Of a DNA stretch of 64,000 bases, positions 24,513-32,950 are shown one piece after another. Source of the stretch: Armatimonadota bacterium. GTDB taxonomy: Bacteria; Armatimonadota; Zipacnadia; Zipacnadales; JABUFB01. The notes beneath the pieces were generated by a model that was not told the origin of the DNA, did not search any database, and saw only the letters and a list, made by a program, of their open reading frames with translations. A program made the position numbers and the translations under genes. Within the stretch, counting starts at the first letter, position 1, and each line of letters starts with the position of its first letter. The DNA lies in contig JABUFB010000006.1 in the NCBI GenBank assembly GCA_013314775.1, positions 186,001-250,000 of the forward strand, written 5' to 3'.

Positions 24513-25457
24513 ATGCCCGGCAATGAAATCATGTCTATCGGTGAACTGATCGTGGAGGTCATGCGCAAGGAGGTGGATGTGCCCCTCAGCATCGCCGGTG
24601 ACTTCGTGGGACCCTTCCCCAGCGGCGCCCCGGCCATTTTCGCCGACCAGGCCGCGCGCCTGGGCCATTCCGTGGGCTTTATCGGCTCATGCGGCGCGGA
24701 TGACTTCGGCGACTGTCTGGTCTCCCGCTTCGAAGCCGACGGTCTCGATGCCTCCACCGTGCGACGCGTGGAGGGCGTCGCAACCGGCGTCGCCTTCGTC
24801 ACCTACTTCTCCAATGGCGACCGCCGGTTCCTTTTCCACATCGCCAATAGCGCGGCCGGGCATCTGCCCGAACCCACTGCCGAAATGTTCGAGGGCACGA
24901 AGTGGCTGCATATCTGCGGCTCAACGCTCTCTGCAGGGGAGGATATGCGCCAGAAGTGCTATCACGCCTGCGAGCTTGCGGTGGCCGCAGGCGCGAAGGT
25001 GTCCTTCGACCCTAACCTGCGCCCCGAACTGCTGGGTGGCGAGGAGCCCCTGCGCCGGGTCTGCAAGCCGGTCATGGATGTGGCCGCCCTGGTCCTGCCC
25101 AGCTCAAGCGAGGCCGAAATCCTCTCGGGCGTGGCGGGTGCGGATGAAGCCTGCCGGGCACTGCTGGCGGGGGCTGCGGAAGTCGTCGCGCTCAAGCAGG
25201 GATCGGCGGGGTGCAAGGTCTACTGCGCGGATGGGGAGTACCAGGTGCCCGCGTTCCCGGTGGAAGCAGTCGACCCCACGGGCGCCGGGGACTGCTTCGA
25301 CGCCGGGTTCGTTGTCGGCCTGCTGGAGGGCAAGCACCCCGCGGAAGCGGGAAAGCTCGCCAATGCCTGCGGTGCTCTTGGCGCAACACGCAAGGGCCCG
25401 ATGGAGGGTGCATTCCCATTGGCTGACGTGCTCGAGTTCATCCAGAAGCACAGCTGA
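24513..25457 (+). CDS. PfkB-family carbohydrate kinase (2-keto-3-deoxygluconate kinase-like)
   Basis: A 314-residue kinase. It begins MSIGELIVEVMRK after a short leader, has GPFPSGAPAIFADQAARLG in the N-terminal lid region, SFDPNLRPELLGG in the middle and DPTGAGDCFDAGFV as the catalytic motif. The order and spacing resemble sugar-acid kinases (KDG kinase) and fructokinases. I chose the ATG at 24513, which has AAAGGTG ahead, over a GTG at 24504 that lies within that Shine-Dalgarno sequence. It is divergent from the FucI-like gene. Substrate not proven. Confidence 0.9.
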   Translation: MPGNEIMSIGELIVEVMRKEVDVPLSIAGDFVGPFPSGAPAIFADQAARLGHSVGFIGSCGADDFGDCLVSRFEADGLDASTVRRVEGVATGVAFVTYFSNGDRRFLFHIANSAAGHLPEPTAEMFEGTKWLHICGSTLSAGEDMRQKCYHACELAVAAGAKVSFDPNLRPELLGGEEPLRRVCKPVMDVAALVLPSSSEAEILSGVAGADEACRALLAGAAEVVALKQGSAGCKVYCADGEYQVPAFPVEAVDPTGAGDCFDAGFVVGLLEGKHPAEAGKLANACGALGATRKGPMEGAFPLADVLEFIQKHS

Positions 25458-25702
25458 ACCGCAGACACCGAAATCCTGAAAATTCCAGAAGAAAAAACCA
25501 AGAGAGATGGAACCCTTCTCTGGATGAAGCGTTTGTAGTGGGACATATAGCTCGATCAGGGTTATGCTTCGTCCAGGGGGGTCTTCTCAGAGTTCGCAAC
25601 CTTGGACACGAGGCGCCCGCCAGGATCCACAGGTGGTCGGGAACAGCATCTGTGTGGTTCGGGCGGGTATTTTTTTGCCCGGAGATCTGCGTGCCGGCAG
25701 CG

Positions 25703-26842
25703 TCAGTCCCCGCGACGCCTCACCTTCGGGGCCTGGAAGGCCACCACCTGGCCGTCCTGGGTCCCCGCTATCACATACTCTCCAACGGCGACGATACTGC
25801 CTCGTACAGGCGTCGGGCACTTCCAGCGGTGTACAATGCGCCCGGTCTTTGCATCCAGGGCCAGCAGCATCCGACTTCCGTTTCCACAGTAAATGAGCCC
25901 CCCACTGAGGATAGGGCCCGCAGAAAGCTCACGCCCGATGTCCCGCATCCACCGTGGTTCGAAGGGGCCGTCAGCCGGGTCGTCGGACAGGTCACTGGCT
26001 ACCAGCCAGCCGTCAGTGCTCGCCACGTACAGCAAGTCACCGTCTGTCAAAGGATCTACCCGGATAACCCCAAGTCCCGGCATCTCCACATGGCGCGTGA
26101 CCATCCCCGAAGCGGTGTCCAGGAAATAGGCGCGTCCGCCGTCGGTTCCGAATACAAGTTCATTCCCCACGGGCACCGGGCCGGCGTTGATCGGCAGTCC
26201 CAGCCGCCTGCTGCGCCATCGGGCAGGCTTGCCGGTCTTCGCGTTCACACACACGATCCGTCCGTCCGAGGTGCCGAACACCAGGGCGCCGCGCAGGTAG
26301 GCAAACCCGCTGTTTACGGGCGCTCTTGCGTGTGAGCGCCAAATCTCGACCCCTGTTTTCGCATCAACGGCATAGACATTGCCGTCATCACATCCCAGGT
26401 ACAGGAGGCCATCGTGCAAGAGCGGCTTGCAGCGTATCGGGTCGCCGGTGCCCATCTGCCACCCCGGCTCTCCGGTTCGGCGGTCCAAAGAGGTGAGCCG
26501 GCCTTCGTCGCTGAAAACCAGGATGCGATCGCGCAGGACCACGGGCGGTCCCCCAGCCCCCATGTAGGGCCGGAAAGGATCGGGCCAGACGACCGACCCA
26601 TCCTCGAGCCGCAACGCCTGGGCAAGGCGCCCGGGGGAAGAGCAGTACAGTACGCCGCGATCGTAAGTCAGGAAAACAGGGGCGCGAACGAACAGATCTG
26701 TCACCCAGATGTGGCTGTCGGCGCCCAGCCGGTTGACAAAGATGACGCCCAGCACAGTGCACACCAGCACTGCCAGGCCGATGACCAGGCGTTTCTGGGC
26801 CTCCTTGCGTCTGCGTTCCTGCCATCTGCTGCGGTAGTTCAT
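25703..26842 (-). CDS. Membrane-anchored PQQ-like beta-propeller protein
   Basis: A 379-residue protein with a basic N-terminus and one transmembrane helix (LVIGLAVLVCTVLGVIFV), so it is a signal anchor with the rest outside. Seven or so repeats of the PQQ/BamB type follow, each with a pattern like YAVDAKTGVEIWR, VCVNAKTGKPARW or LALDAKTGRIVHRW, forming a beta-propeller. Known relatives are scaffolds (BamB) or quinone dehydrogenases; no dehydrogenase residues are evident, so a scaffold or binding role is more likely. The ATG at 26842 is preferred over a GTG at 26866 because a consensus TATAAT overlaps the latter's upstream side. Confidence 0.8.
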   Translation of the reverse strand: MNYRSRWQERRRKEAQKRLVIGLAVLVCTVLGVIFVNRLGADSHIWVTDLFVRAPVFLTYDRGVLYCSSPGRLAQALRLEDGSVVWPDPFRPYMGAGGPPVVLRDRILVFSDEGRLTSLDRRTGEPGWQMGTGDPIRCKPLLHDGLLYLGCDDGNVYAVDAKTGVEIWRSHARAPVNSGFAYLRGALVFGTSDGRIVCVNAKTGKPARWRSRRLGLPINAGPVPVGNELVFGTDGGRAYFLDTASGMVTRHVEMPGLGVIRVDPLTDGDLLYVASTDGWLVASDLSDDPADGPFEPRWMRDIGRELSAGPILSGGLIYCGNGSRMLLALDAKTGRIVHRWKCPTPVRGSIVAVGEYVIAGTQDGQVVAFQAPKVRRRGD

Positions 26843-26868
26843 AGTGTAGGCGCCGCGGCGCGCCACCG

Positions 26869-26897
26869 ATTATAGCACCTGCGGCGCGAGGCGAGAA
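26869..26897 (-). promoter_or_regulatory. Candidate promoter for the beta-propeller gene
   Basis: On the minus strand a perfect TATAAT (complement of 26869-26874) lies 26 bases before the ATG at 26842. A weak TTCTCG sits 17 bases further upstream as a poor -35. The predicted leader would be about 20 bases with little Shine-Dalgarno character. Confidence 0.4.
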
Positions 26898-27080
26898 ACC
26901 TTTGGGCAGAGCCCCCCAAACGGGCCCTAACTTGACAGGGGCAGACCGCCCGCACAAAATTGTCACACGACAAGGCAGCAGCAACTCACACGCGGCCGTC
27001 TGTTCCATCCGCGCTGACCCTCTGCTCCGGGCGCCCGTTCCCGGGCCTTGCCAACCTACAGTCGCACAGGGAGACTCACC

Positions 27081-29636
27081 GTGAGAGCCTACCAGACATA
27101 CAAGATCGTCCCCCGAATCCCCGAACGTCTTCGCATGATCCGTCCCATCGCCCATAACCTGTGGTGGTCATGGACCCCAGACGCTATCGAGCTTCTGCGC
27201 CGCGTGGACCTGGACCTGTGGGAGCAGTACGGCCACAATCCCGTGGCGATGTTCGGCGCGGTCAGCCAGGACCGGTGGCAAGAACTGGCCGATTCCGACA
27301 GTTTCTGCCAGCATCTCGATCGCGTCTGGGATGCTTTTACTGACTATCTGCAAGCCGAGACCTGGTTCGACCGCACCTACCCGGAATCCAAGGGCCGCCA
27401 CATCGCCTATTTCAGCCTGGAATACGGCATCCATGAATCCTTGCCCATGTACGCCGGCGGGCTGGGGGTGCTTGCGGGGGACCATCTGAAGAGCGCCAGC
27501 GATATGGGCCTGCCCCTGTTTGGAATCGGGCTCCTGTACCAGGTTGGATACTTCCACCAGTACCTGAACCCCGATGGCTGGCAGCAGGAAGCCTATACCG
27601 AGAACGATTTCCACTCATTGCCGGTGGAGCCCGTGATCGGTGCCGATGACCGGCAGGTCCGCGTCCGCATCCCCACCGACGACCACGAAGTCGTGGCTCT
27701 CGTGTGGCGGGCCAATGTGGGCAGAATCGCCCTGTATCTCCTGGACACCAACACCGAGGAGAACCGACCCGAGGACCGGCGCATCACCCACCAGCTTTAC
27801 GAGGCCAATAGCGAGGTGCGCATCCGGCAGGAGATCGTCCTGGGAGTAGGGGGCATCGAAGCTCTGAGGGTATTGGGCATCCACGCCGACGCATTCCACA
27901 TGAACGAGGGGCACGCGGCCTTCCTGGCGCTGGAGCGAGTGCGTCGCGTCATGCTCGAAAACGGCCTGAACTTCGACGAGGCGGTGGAAGCTACCCGGGT
28001 GAGTAATGTTTTCACCACCCATACCCCGGTTCCTGCAGGGCATGACCGTTTCCCACCCGCGCTCATCGACAAGTACTTCCGTCACTATTACGCGCAGCTT
28101 GGGCTGACCCTGGACCAGTTCCTCGCTCTCGGCCGCGAGGACCCGCTGAACCCTCAAGAGGAGTTCTGCATGACCGTCCTGGCCCTCAAGCTCTCCACCT
28201 GGCGAAATGGCGTGAGCAAGCTCCACGGTCGCGTCTCGCGGGGCATGTTCCAGCGCCTGTGGCCTCAGCTGTCCATCGACGAAAGACCCATCGGCTCTGT
28301 CACCAACGGCATCCACACAGGCTCGTTCATCTCCAACGACATGGCAGCGCTGTTCGACAGGTATCTGGGCGCGGGCTGGCGTTCCGAGCCGGGCGACCAG
28401 TCAATCTGGGCTCGGGTGAAGAACATCCCCGAAGCCGAACTGTGGCGAACCCACGAGCGGCGACGCGAGCGCCTCGTGGCAGTCGCCCGGAAGCTCCACC
28501 GCGACCAGGTCCAGCGCCGAGGCGCCGGAGCTAGTGACATCGCGCGAGCCGAAGAGGTGTTGGATCCCGAGGCCCTCACCATCGGTTTCGGACGCAGGTT
28601 CGCCACCTACAAGCGCGCAACCCTCATTTTCCGTAACCCGGAACGCCTCAAGGCCATCCTCACGAGCCGAGACCGGCCAGTGCAGATCATCTTCGCGGGC
28701 AAGGCCCACCCCAATGACGGGCCGGGCAAGGAATTCATCCGCAGCGTGGTCCACTTCGAGCGCGACCCCGAACTGCGCCAACGTGTCCTATTCCTGGAGA
28801 ACTACGACGTCGGCCTGGCGCGGTACATTGTGCAGGGCGTGGACGTGTGGCTCAATAACCCGCGCCGGCCCCTCGAGGCGAGCGGGACCAGCGGAATGAA
28901 GGTCGCGGCCAACGGGGGCATCAACCTGAGCATCCTCGACGGCTGGTGGGATGAGGCCTACACGCCCGAGGTCGGCTGGGCTATCGGCAGTGGAGAGGAA
29001 TACCAGGACGAGAACTACCAGGACGATGTGGAATCCGAGGCCATCTATACCCTCCTGGAGCAGGAGATCGTGCCGCTTTTCTACGCGCGCGGCGCAGATG
29101 GCATCCCTCACGGCTGGGTGGCGAAGATGAAGCAGTCCATGGCGGCCATCTGCCCGGTGTTCAACTCCAACCGCATGGTTAGCGAGTATGTGGACCGGTT
29201 CTACCTGCCCGGCGTGCGCCGGGGCCGGGAGCTATCGGACACGAAATACGCCCGGGCGCGGGAACTCACCACATGGCTGCAGCGGGTGAAAGCCGGTTGG
29301 TCCCAGTTGCGGTTCGTGAAGATCTCCGACGACGCGGGAGAGGTCACGCGGTACGCCGACAGGATCGTGGTGAGCGCCGAGATCGCCCTGGGCAACCTCT
29401 CACCCGACGACATTCTCGTGCAACTGCAGTACGGGAACGTGGATTCATCGCAGGAGATCATAGAGCCGCGCAGTGGGCGCATGGAGTACGTGGGGCCCGG
29501 AGCAGGCGGGACTCACCGATTCATGGGCACCGTGGAGTGCGACGGGACAGGCCGCTGGGGTTACACTCTGAGGATCCTGCCCTCCCACCGGGACCTGGCG
29601 AATCCTTTCGACACGGGCTGCATTCTGTGGGCATAG
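27081..29636 (+). CDS. glgP: Alpha-glucan (glycogen/starch) phosphorylase, short DUF3417-containing type
   Basis: An 851-residue phosphorylase of the bacterial/archaeal type with an N-terminal DUF3417 segment (IAHNLWWSWTPDAIELL). YFSLEYGIHESLPMYAGGLGVLAGDHLKSASD is the conserved early region, GHDRF follows HTPVPA, and SGTSGMKVAANGGINLSILDGWW contains the Lys that forms the Schiff base with pyridoxal phosphate. It releases glucose-1-phosphate from glycogen with inorganic phosphate. I chose the GTG at 27081 (GGGAGA ahead); an in-frame ATG at 27048 is possible. A C-terminal 150-residue beta-rich extension (MEYVGPGAGGTHRF) is typical of this subgroup. It ends before a strong bidirectional terminator-like palindrome. 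Confidence 0.95.
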   Translation: MRAYQTYKIVPRIPERLRMIRPIAHNLWWSWTPDAIELLRRVDLDLWEQYGHNPVAMFGAVSQDRWQELADSDSFCQHLDRVWDAFTDYLQAETWFDRTYPESKGRHIAYFSLEYGIHESLPMYAGGLGVLAGDHLKSASDMGLPLFGIGLLYQVGYFHQYLNPDGWQQEAYTENDFHSLPVEPVIGADDRQVRVRIPTDDHEVVALVWRANVGRIALYLLDTNTEENRPEDRRITHQLYEANSEVRIRQEIVLGVGGIEALRVLGIHADAFHMNEGHAAFLALERVRRVMLENGLNFDEAVEATRVSNVFTTHTPVPAGHDRFPPALIDKYFRHYYAQLGLTLDQFLALGREDPLNPQEEFCMTVLALKLSTWRNGVSKLHGRVSRGMFQRLWPQLSIDERPIGSVTNGIHTGSFISNDMAALFDRYLGAGWRSEPGDQSIWARVKNIPEAELWRTHERRRERLVAVARKLHRDQVQRRGAGASDIARAEEVLDPEALTIGFGRRFATYKRATLIFRNPERLKAILTSRDRPVQIIFAGKAHPNDGPGKEFIRSVVHFERDPELRQRVLFLENYDVGLARYIVQGVDVWLNNPRRPLEASGTSGMKVAANGGINLSILDGWWDEAYTPEVGWAIGSGEEYQDENYQDDVESEAIYTLLEQEIVPLFYARGADGIPHGWVAKMKQSMAAICPVFNSNRMVSEYVDRFYLPGVRRGRELSDTKYARARELTTWLQRVKAGWSQLRFVKISDDAGEVTRYADRIVVSAEIALGNLSPDDILVQLQYGNVDSSQEIIEPRSGRMEYVGPGAGGTHRFMGTVECDGTGRWGYTLRILPSHRDLANPFDTGCILWA

Positions 29637-29773
29637 GGCTGCATACGGCGCGGCCAACCGTTTTGCTGCTTGCGGTCACGGGCGAATCACACTGCGGGCT
29701 GGAGAGCCTGCTTGAGTGCATCCGCCGGACCATCATTTCACGATCCACCCCATCCACCGGTCTGTGCAAACCT

Positions 29774-29805
29774 GGGCGCCCGCGGGATTGATCCCGCGGG
29801 CGCCC
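29774..29805. terminator. Palindrome between convergent genes, probable bidirectional terminator
   Basis: A perfect 15-bp stem, GGGCGCCCGCGGGAT with its complement, and a 2-base loop. It is centred between glgP and the DUF4139 gene, which face each other. No T-run follows on either strand, so termination would rely on the stem alone or on Rho. Confidence 0.6.
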
Positions 29806-29833
29806 GCTGTGTTCCGGCCGGTCACGGCCTGGG

Positions 29834-31882
29834 TTACTGGATATCCAGCCCCGCGAGATAGTCCTGCAGGGCCTTCTGCTTGGCGTCGATGTTCTCGCGC
29901 AAAGCCCGGGCTTCCTCGCGCAGCTTGTCGAACTCCGCCTCCTGGTTGGTGAACTTCTCCACGTACTGCCTGTACAGGGCGCTATTGCGATCGAGCTGCG
30001 CCATGTTCTGGCGGATGCGGTTCTGTTCCTGCTCGATCTCCTTGATGCGCGTGTTCTTCTCCTCGAGCTGGTTCTTGAGCCCGGCGATCTCGCTTTGCAT
30101 CTCCATGACCTTGGCCAGCGTCGCCTTCATCTCATCGGACAGGTTCTCGGTGCGCAGGATGTATTCAATGCGATCCGGGCCCTGGTCGGCGATGACGATG
30201 ATGTCAGGCCGCGGGCGCTCCTGCACGACAACGAGCTTCTCCGTTTTCCCGGGTTCGACCTCAACGCGGAACCGGTACGTCGCGCGGGTGGTCTCCTCGG
30301 GCTTCTCGGGCTGGACCAGCTTCCACTCGTCATCCTGCGGGTGCTCCACGAGCACGGTTCGGGCTTCTTTCGCCCGGTTGCGGATCGTGTAGGTCATTTC
30401 GCTGCGGCTCTTGCGGGTGATGGTCAGGACGCCACGCACCAGCTTGGCTGCGAGGAACTCCTCGGGCAGCGCCTTGGCCTCGGTGTCCACTTCCACCGAC
30501 AGGTCCATGGCGTAGGTGAGCAGGCGCTTGTCGCCGGGGGCTATATCGTCGATCAGCGCGTCGCCGCCGTAGACGTTATCGGCGAACACCGTAATCGGCC
30601 CTGCCATGAGGTGCAGGTCCGAGGTGTTCTTTAGCTGGATTCCGTTCATCGGGTGCTTCTCATCATCGGCGCGGTTGAACACGGAGACCTTCTCGCCTTC
30701 AACCTTTGTGTTGATGATCGGGATCATCGCCGACCGCTGCCGGGGAATGGTCACCGGCTGCTGGATGGCGTACTGGAAGAGGGTGCCCACCTTCTCCCCC
30801 GCCGCCATGGAGGTTCCGCCGAACTGCCCCAGCGCCATGGACCTGTCGGCCATCATCCCGCCGGCCATACCCCCGCCGCCCATTCCCATCGCCATCGAGG
30901 GGGCAGCCATTGGGGCCGCGCCGGCTCTGCGGGCGAGCGGTGGCACTTCGGCCGGCGCCGCCGGGGCCATCTCGGCCATCATCTTTGCTTCCTCCTCCAT
31001 CGCGCCCTCATACGTGCGCGGGCGGGCGGCGCGCTGGATGGACGGCTGCACTTCCGGCCGCTCGACATAGAGCGGTTCGTACAGGTCCTGGACGAAACTC
31101 ACAGGCCGGCCGGAGACCATGGCGAGCCGCACATTGTTCCAGTCGTCGTCCGTGGTGTTCTCCACGATCGCCCAGCCCTGCAGGAACATGCCCTCAGCGT
31201 CGGACACAAGGCGGTAGCTGGTCTTCCAGACCGGTGTCTCCAGCAGGTAGCCGATGCGCACGTCGCGTCGGCCCTCGCCCTTGAAGTTGATGACCACTGG
31301 CCGCTTGTTCACATCGCGAGCCTGATCCATGGCCTCGAGAGCCCGGCGCAGGTCGCTGTCGATGTCCTTATCCAGAATCTCGATGCTGTCCACATGCCAC
31401 AGCGGGATCTGCACCAGCCCGGTGGTGGTCATGAGGTTGAGCACATCGAACTCCAGGATCTTGTCGTCCACCGACTTCTGCTGCTTCTCGGACCCAAACA
31501 CAATGCCTTCCTGGGTCCGGTCGGTGACGACCCTCGCCTTCGCGCCCCGCAGGCGGTCCCACAGTTCGGGCACGTTCGGATTGTCGGAGATGTCCACAGC
31601 GAAAGAGCTCAGGATCCGGTCCAGCGGGTCCTGGGGAGCGTAAGTGACGGGAGCGATGCTCCCTCCCCCGAAGTCCAGCAGGACCATGGACTTGAGGATG
31701 TCGTTGATCTGCGCGGTGCGGAACTGCAACTCGACAGTCTGGTCTCCTTCGATGGTCGCCTCACGTTCAAAGTAGCCCACGCCGCTTGAGAAGAGCACAA
31801 CGCGGCTGATGGGCAAGTCCGCCGCAAACGTGACTGTGGCCAAAGCAAGGAGCAATACGACGGTCCATCTCGGCGCCATCAT
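29834..31882 (-). CDS. DUF4139 domain-containing exported protein
   Basis: A 682-residue protein with a signal peptide (WTVVLLLALATVTFA) followed by the DUF4139 start signature ISRVVLFSSGVGYFEREATI and DILKSMVLLDFGGG. The middle contains a low-complexity Met/Gly/Ala segment (about 350-385) and a beta-rich domain (GYLLETPVWKTSYRLV, LQGWAIVENTTDDDW). The last 110 residues are a strongly charged coiled coil with heptads (IAGLKNQLEEKNTRIKEIE). DUF4139 proteins are widespread in envelope-rich phyla and their function is unknown. Start at the first of two adjacent ATGs, with AGGAGG 12 bases upstream, a slightly long spacing. Confidence 0.85.
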   Translation of the reverse strand: MMAPRWTVVLLLALATVTFAADLPISRVVLFSSGVGYFEREATIEGDQTVELQFRTAQINDILKSMVLLDFGGGSIAPVTYAPQDPLDRILSSFAVDISDNPNVPELWDRLRGAKARVVTDRTQEGIVFGSEKQQKSVDDKILEFDVLNLMTTTGLVQIPLWHVDSIEILDKDIDSDLRRALEAMDQARDVNKRPVVINFKGEGRRDVRIGYLLETPVWKTSYRLVSDAEGMFLQGWAIVENTTDDDWNNVRLAMVSGRPVSFVQDLYEPLYVERPEVQPSIQRAARPRTYEGAMEEEAKMMAEMAPAAPAEVPPLARRAGAAPMAAPSMAMGMGGGGMAGGMMADRSMALGQFGGTSMAAGEKVGTLFQYAIQQPVTIPRQRSAMIPIINTKVEGEKVSVFNRADDEKHPMNGIQLKNTSDLHLMAGPITVFADNVYGGDALIDDIAPGDKRLLTYAMDLSVEVDTEAKALPEEFLAAKLVRGVLTITRKSRSEMTYTIRNRAKEARTVLVEHPQDDEWKLVQPEKPEETTRATYRFRVEVEPGKTEKLVVVQERPRPDIIVIADQGPDRIEYILRTENLSDEMKATLAKVMEMQSEIAGLKNQLEEKNTRIKEIEQEQNRIRQNMAQLDRNSALYRQYVEKFTNQEAEFDKLREEARALRENIDAKQKALQDYLAGLDIQ

Positions 31883-32204
31883 GGTAGTCAATCGCCTCCT
31901 GAATATGGTGCGGGTCCGAAAGACCGGCAAGACGCGTTGCGGAACGAACCGTGGCTTGAGTCAGACCGACTCTATTCTGTTCGCCCCGGACAGAGACCCT
32001 TCCTGCCAGGCACGTCAGTAGGACGGGCGCAGACACATAAGGGTTCCACCGGCGGCAACTCACCGCGCACCGCCTTTGCACTCTGATCCATCGCGGGCCG
32101 GAACCGCGGGGCCCATCAGTCTGTAGAAAGGCTTGGGTCTCCGTCTTTCGGCGGATTCAGTTACGTCAATAATCACCCGCGCGGTGTCCGCTATCCGTCC
32201 CTCG

Positions 32205-32236
32205 GGAGCCCCGACCAGGGCATGGGTCGGGGCTCC
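32205..32236 (-). terminator. Strong hairpin after the GNAT gene
   Basis: A perfect 12-bp stem, GGAGCCCCGACC with GGTCGGGGCTCC, and an 8-base loop just beyond the acetyltransferase stop on the minus strand. It is a likely transcription end for the PIG-L/GNAT pair, although no T-run follows. The rest of the 363-bp gap 31883-32245 shows no gene. Confidence 0.5.
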
Positions 32237-32245
32237 TCGCGCGAC

Positions 32246-32950
32246 TCAATCGCTGGAGTCTGTCGAGGGTGGCCGGGCCTCTGAAGGGGCGTTATCGTCT
32301 GAATTGCCCCACTCCAGCACCATGACCTCCCATGGCCCCCTGGTATCGCGGACGACGCCCACCGTGCGGAATCCTACGCTCTCATACAAGGTCCGGGCGG
32401 GGACATTGTCCGGGCGCACCTCAAGGCGGACGCAGCAGACTCCGCACGCCCGCAAGTGGCCGAGACCTGCCTCCAGCAGCCGGCGGCCGATCCCCAGACC
32501 CTGGAACCTGGGGTGGACGGCGATGGAGAGAATGCGAGCTTCACAAGTTGCGCCCTTGACGCGGGTCGATGACAGGAAGTGCAGCTTGTCCAGGAGGACT
32601 TGCAGGCCCGTGCCTATGCCCAAGCCGTACCGACCACTCAGGCTGCCCCATACCAGTCTCGGGAGGTGTCCGCGGAGTAGGGCTGTGCGGATGATGCGGG
32701 TCGGGTGGCAGGGGGCGATCACGTATCCTGCCACGTCTTCCCCGCGGACCCCAATCAACAGGCTCTCTGGTTCGGCTTCAAGGCAGATACGCAGCAGGTC
32801 GCATACGGCTTCCGGCCTCATCCCGGGGGCCCGGAGCTGCTGGAGGGTGTCGGGGAATGCGGCGAGGTACGTCCGTGCCGCGGCCATGAGGTCTTCGGGG
32901 GCGGCCCGGCGGATCACCATCGGACTGGTAGACGCTTCCGAGACCTTCAT
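32246..32950 (-). CDS. GNAT-family N-acetyltransferase
   Basis: A 234-residue GNAT protein. SIAVHPRFQGLGIGRRLLEAGLGHL is motif A, which binds the acetyl-CoA pyrophosphate (pattern Q/RxxGxG/A), and VRLEVRPDNVPARTLYESVGFRTVGVVRD is motif B. The N-terminal 100 residues form the variable substrate side. The start ATG overlaps the stop of the PIG-L gene by four bases (ATGA), so the two are translationally coupled; this decides the start over internal ATGs. Coupling to a deacetylase suggests exchange of acyl groups on an amino-sugar or similar small molecule, which is inference. Confidence 0.87.
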   Translation of the reverse strand: MKVSEASTSPMVIRRAAPEDLMAAARTYLAAFPDTLQQLRAPGMRPEAVCDLLRICLEAEPESLLIGVRGEDVAGYVIAPCHPTRIIRTALLRGHLPRLVWGSLSGRYGLGIGTGLQVLLDKLHFLSSTRVKGATCEARILSIAVHPRFQGLGIGRRLLEAGLGHLRACGVCCVRLEVRPDNVPARTLYESVGFRTVGVVRDTRGPWEVMVLEWGNSDDNAPSEARPPSTDSSD

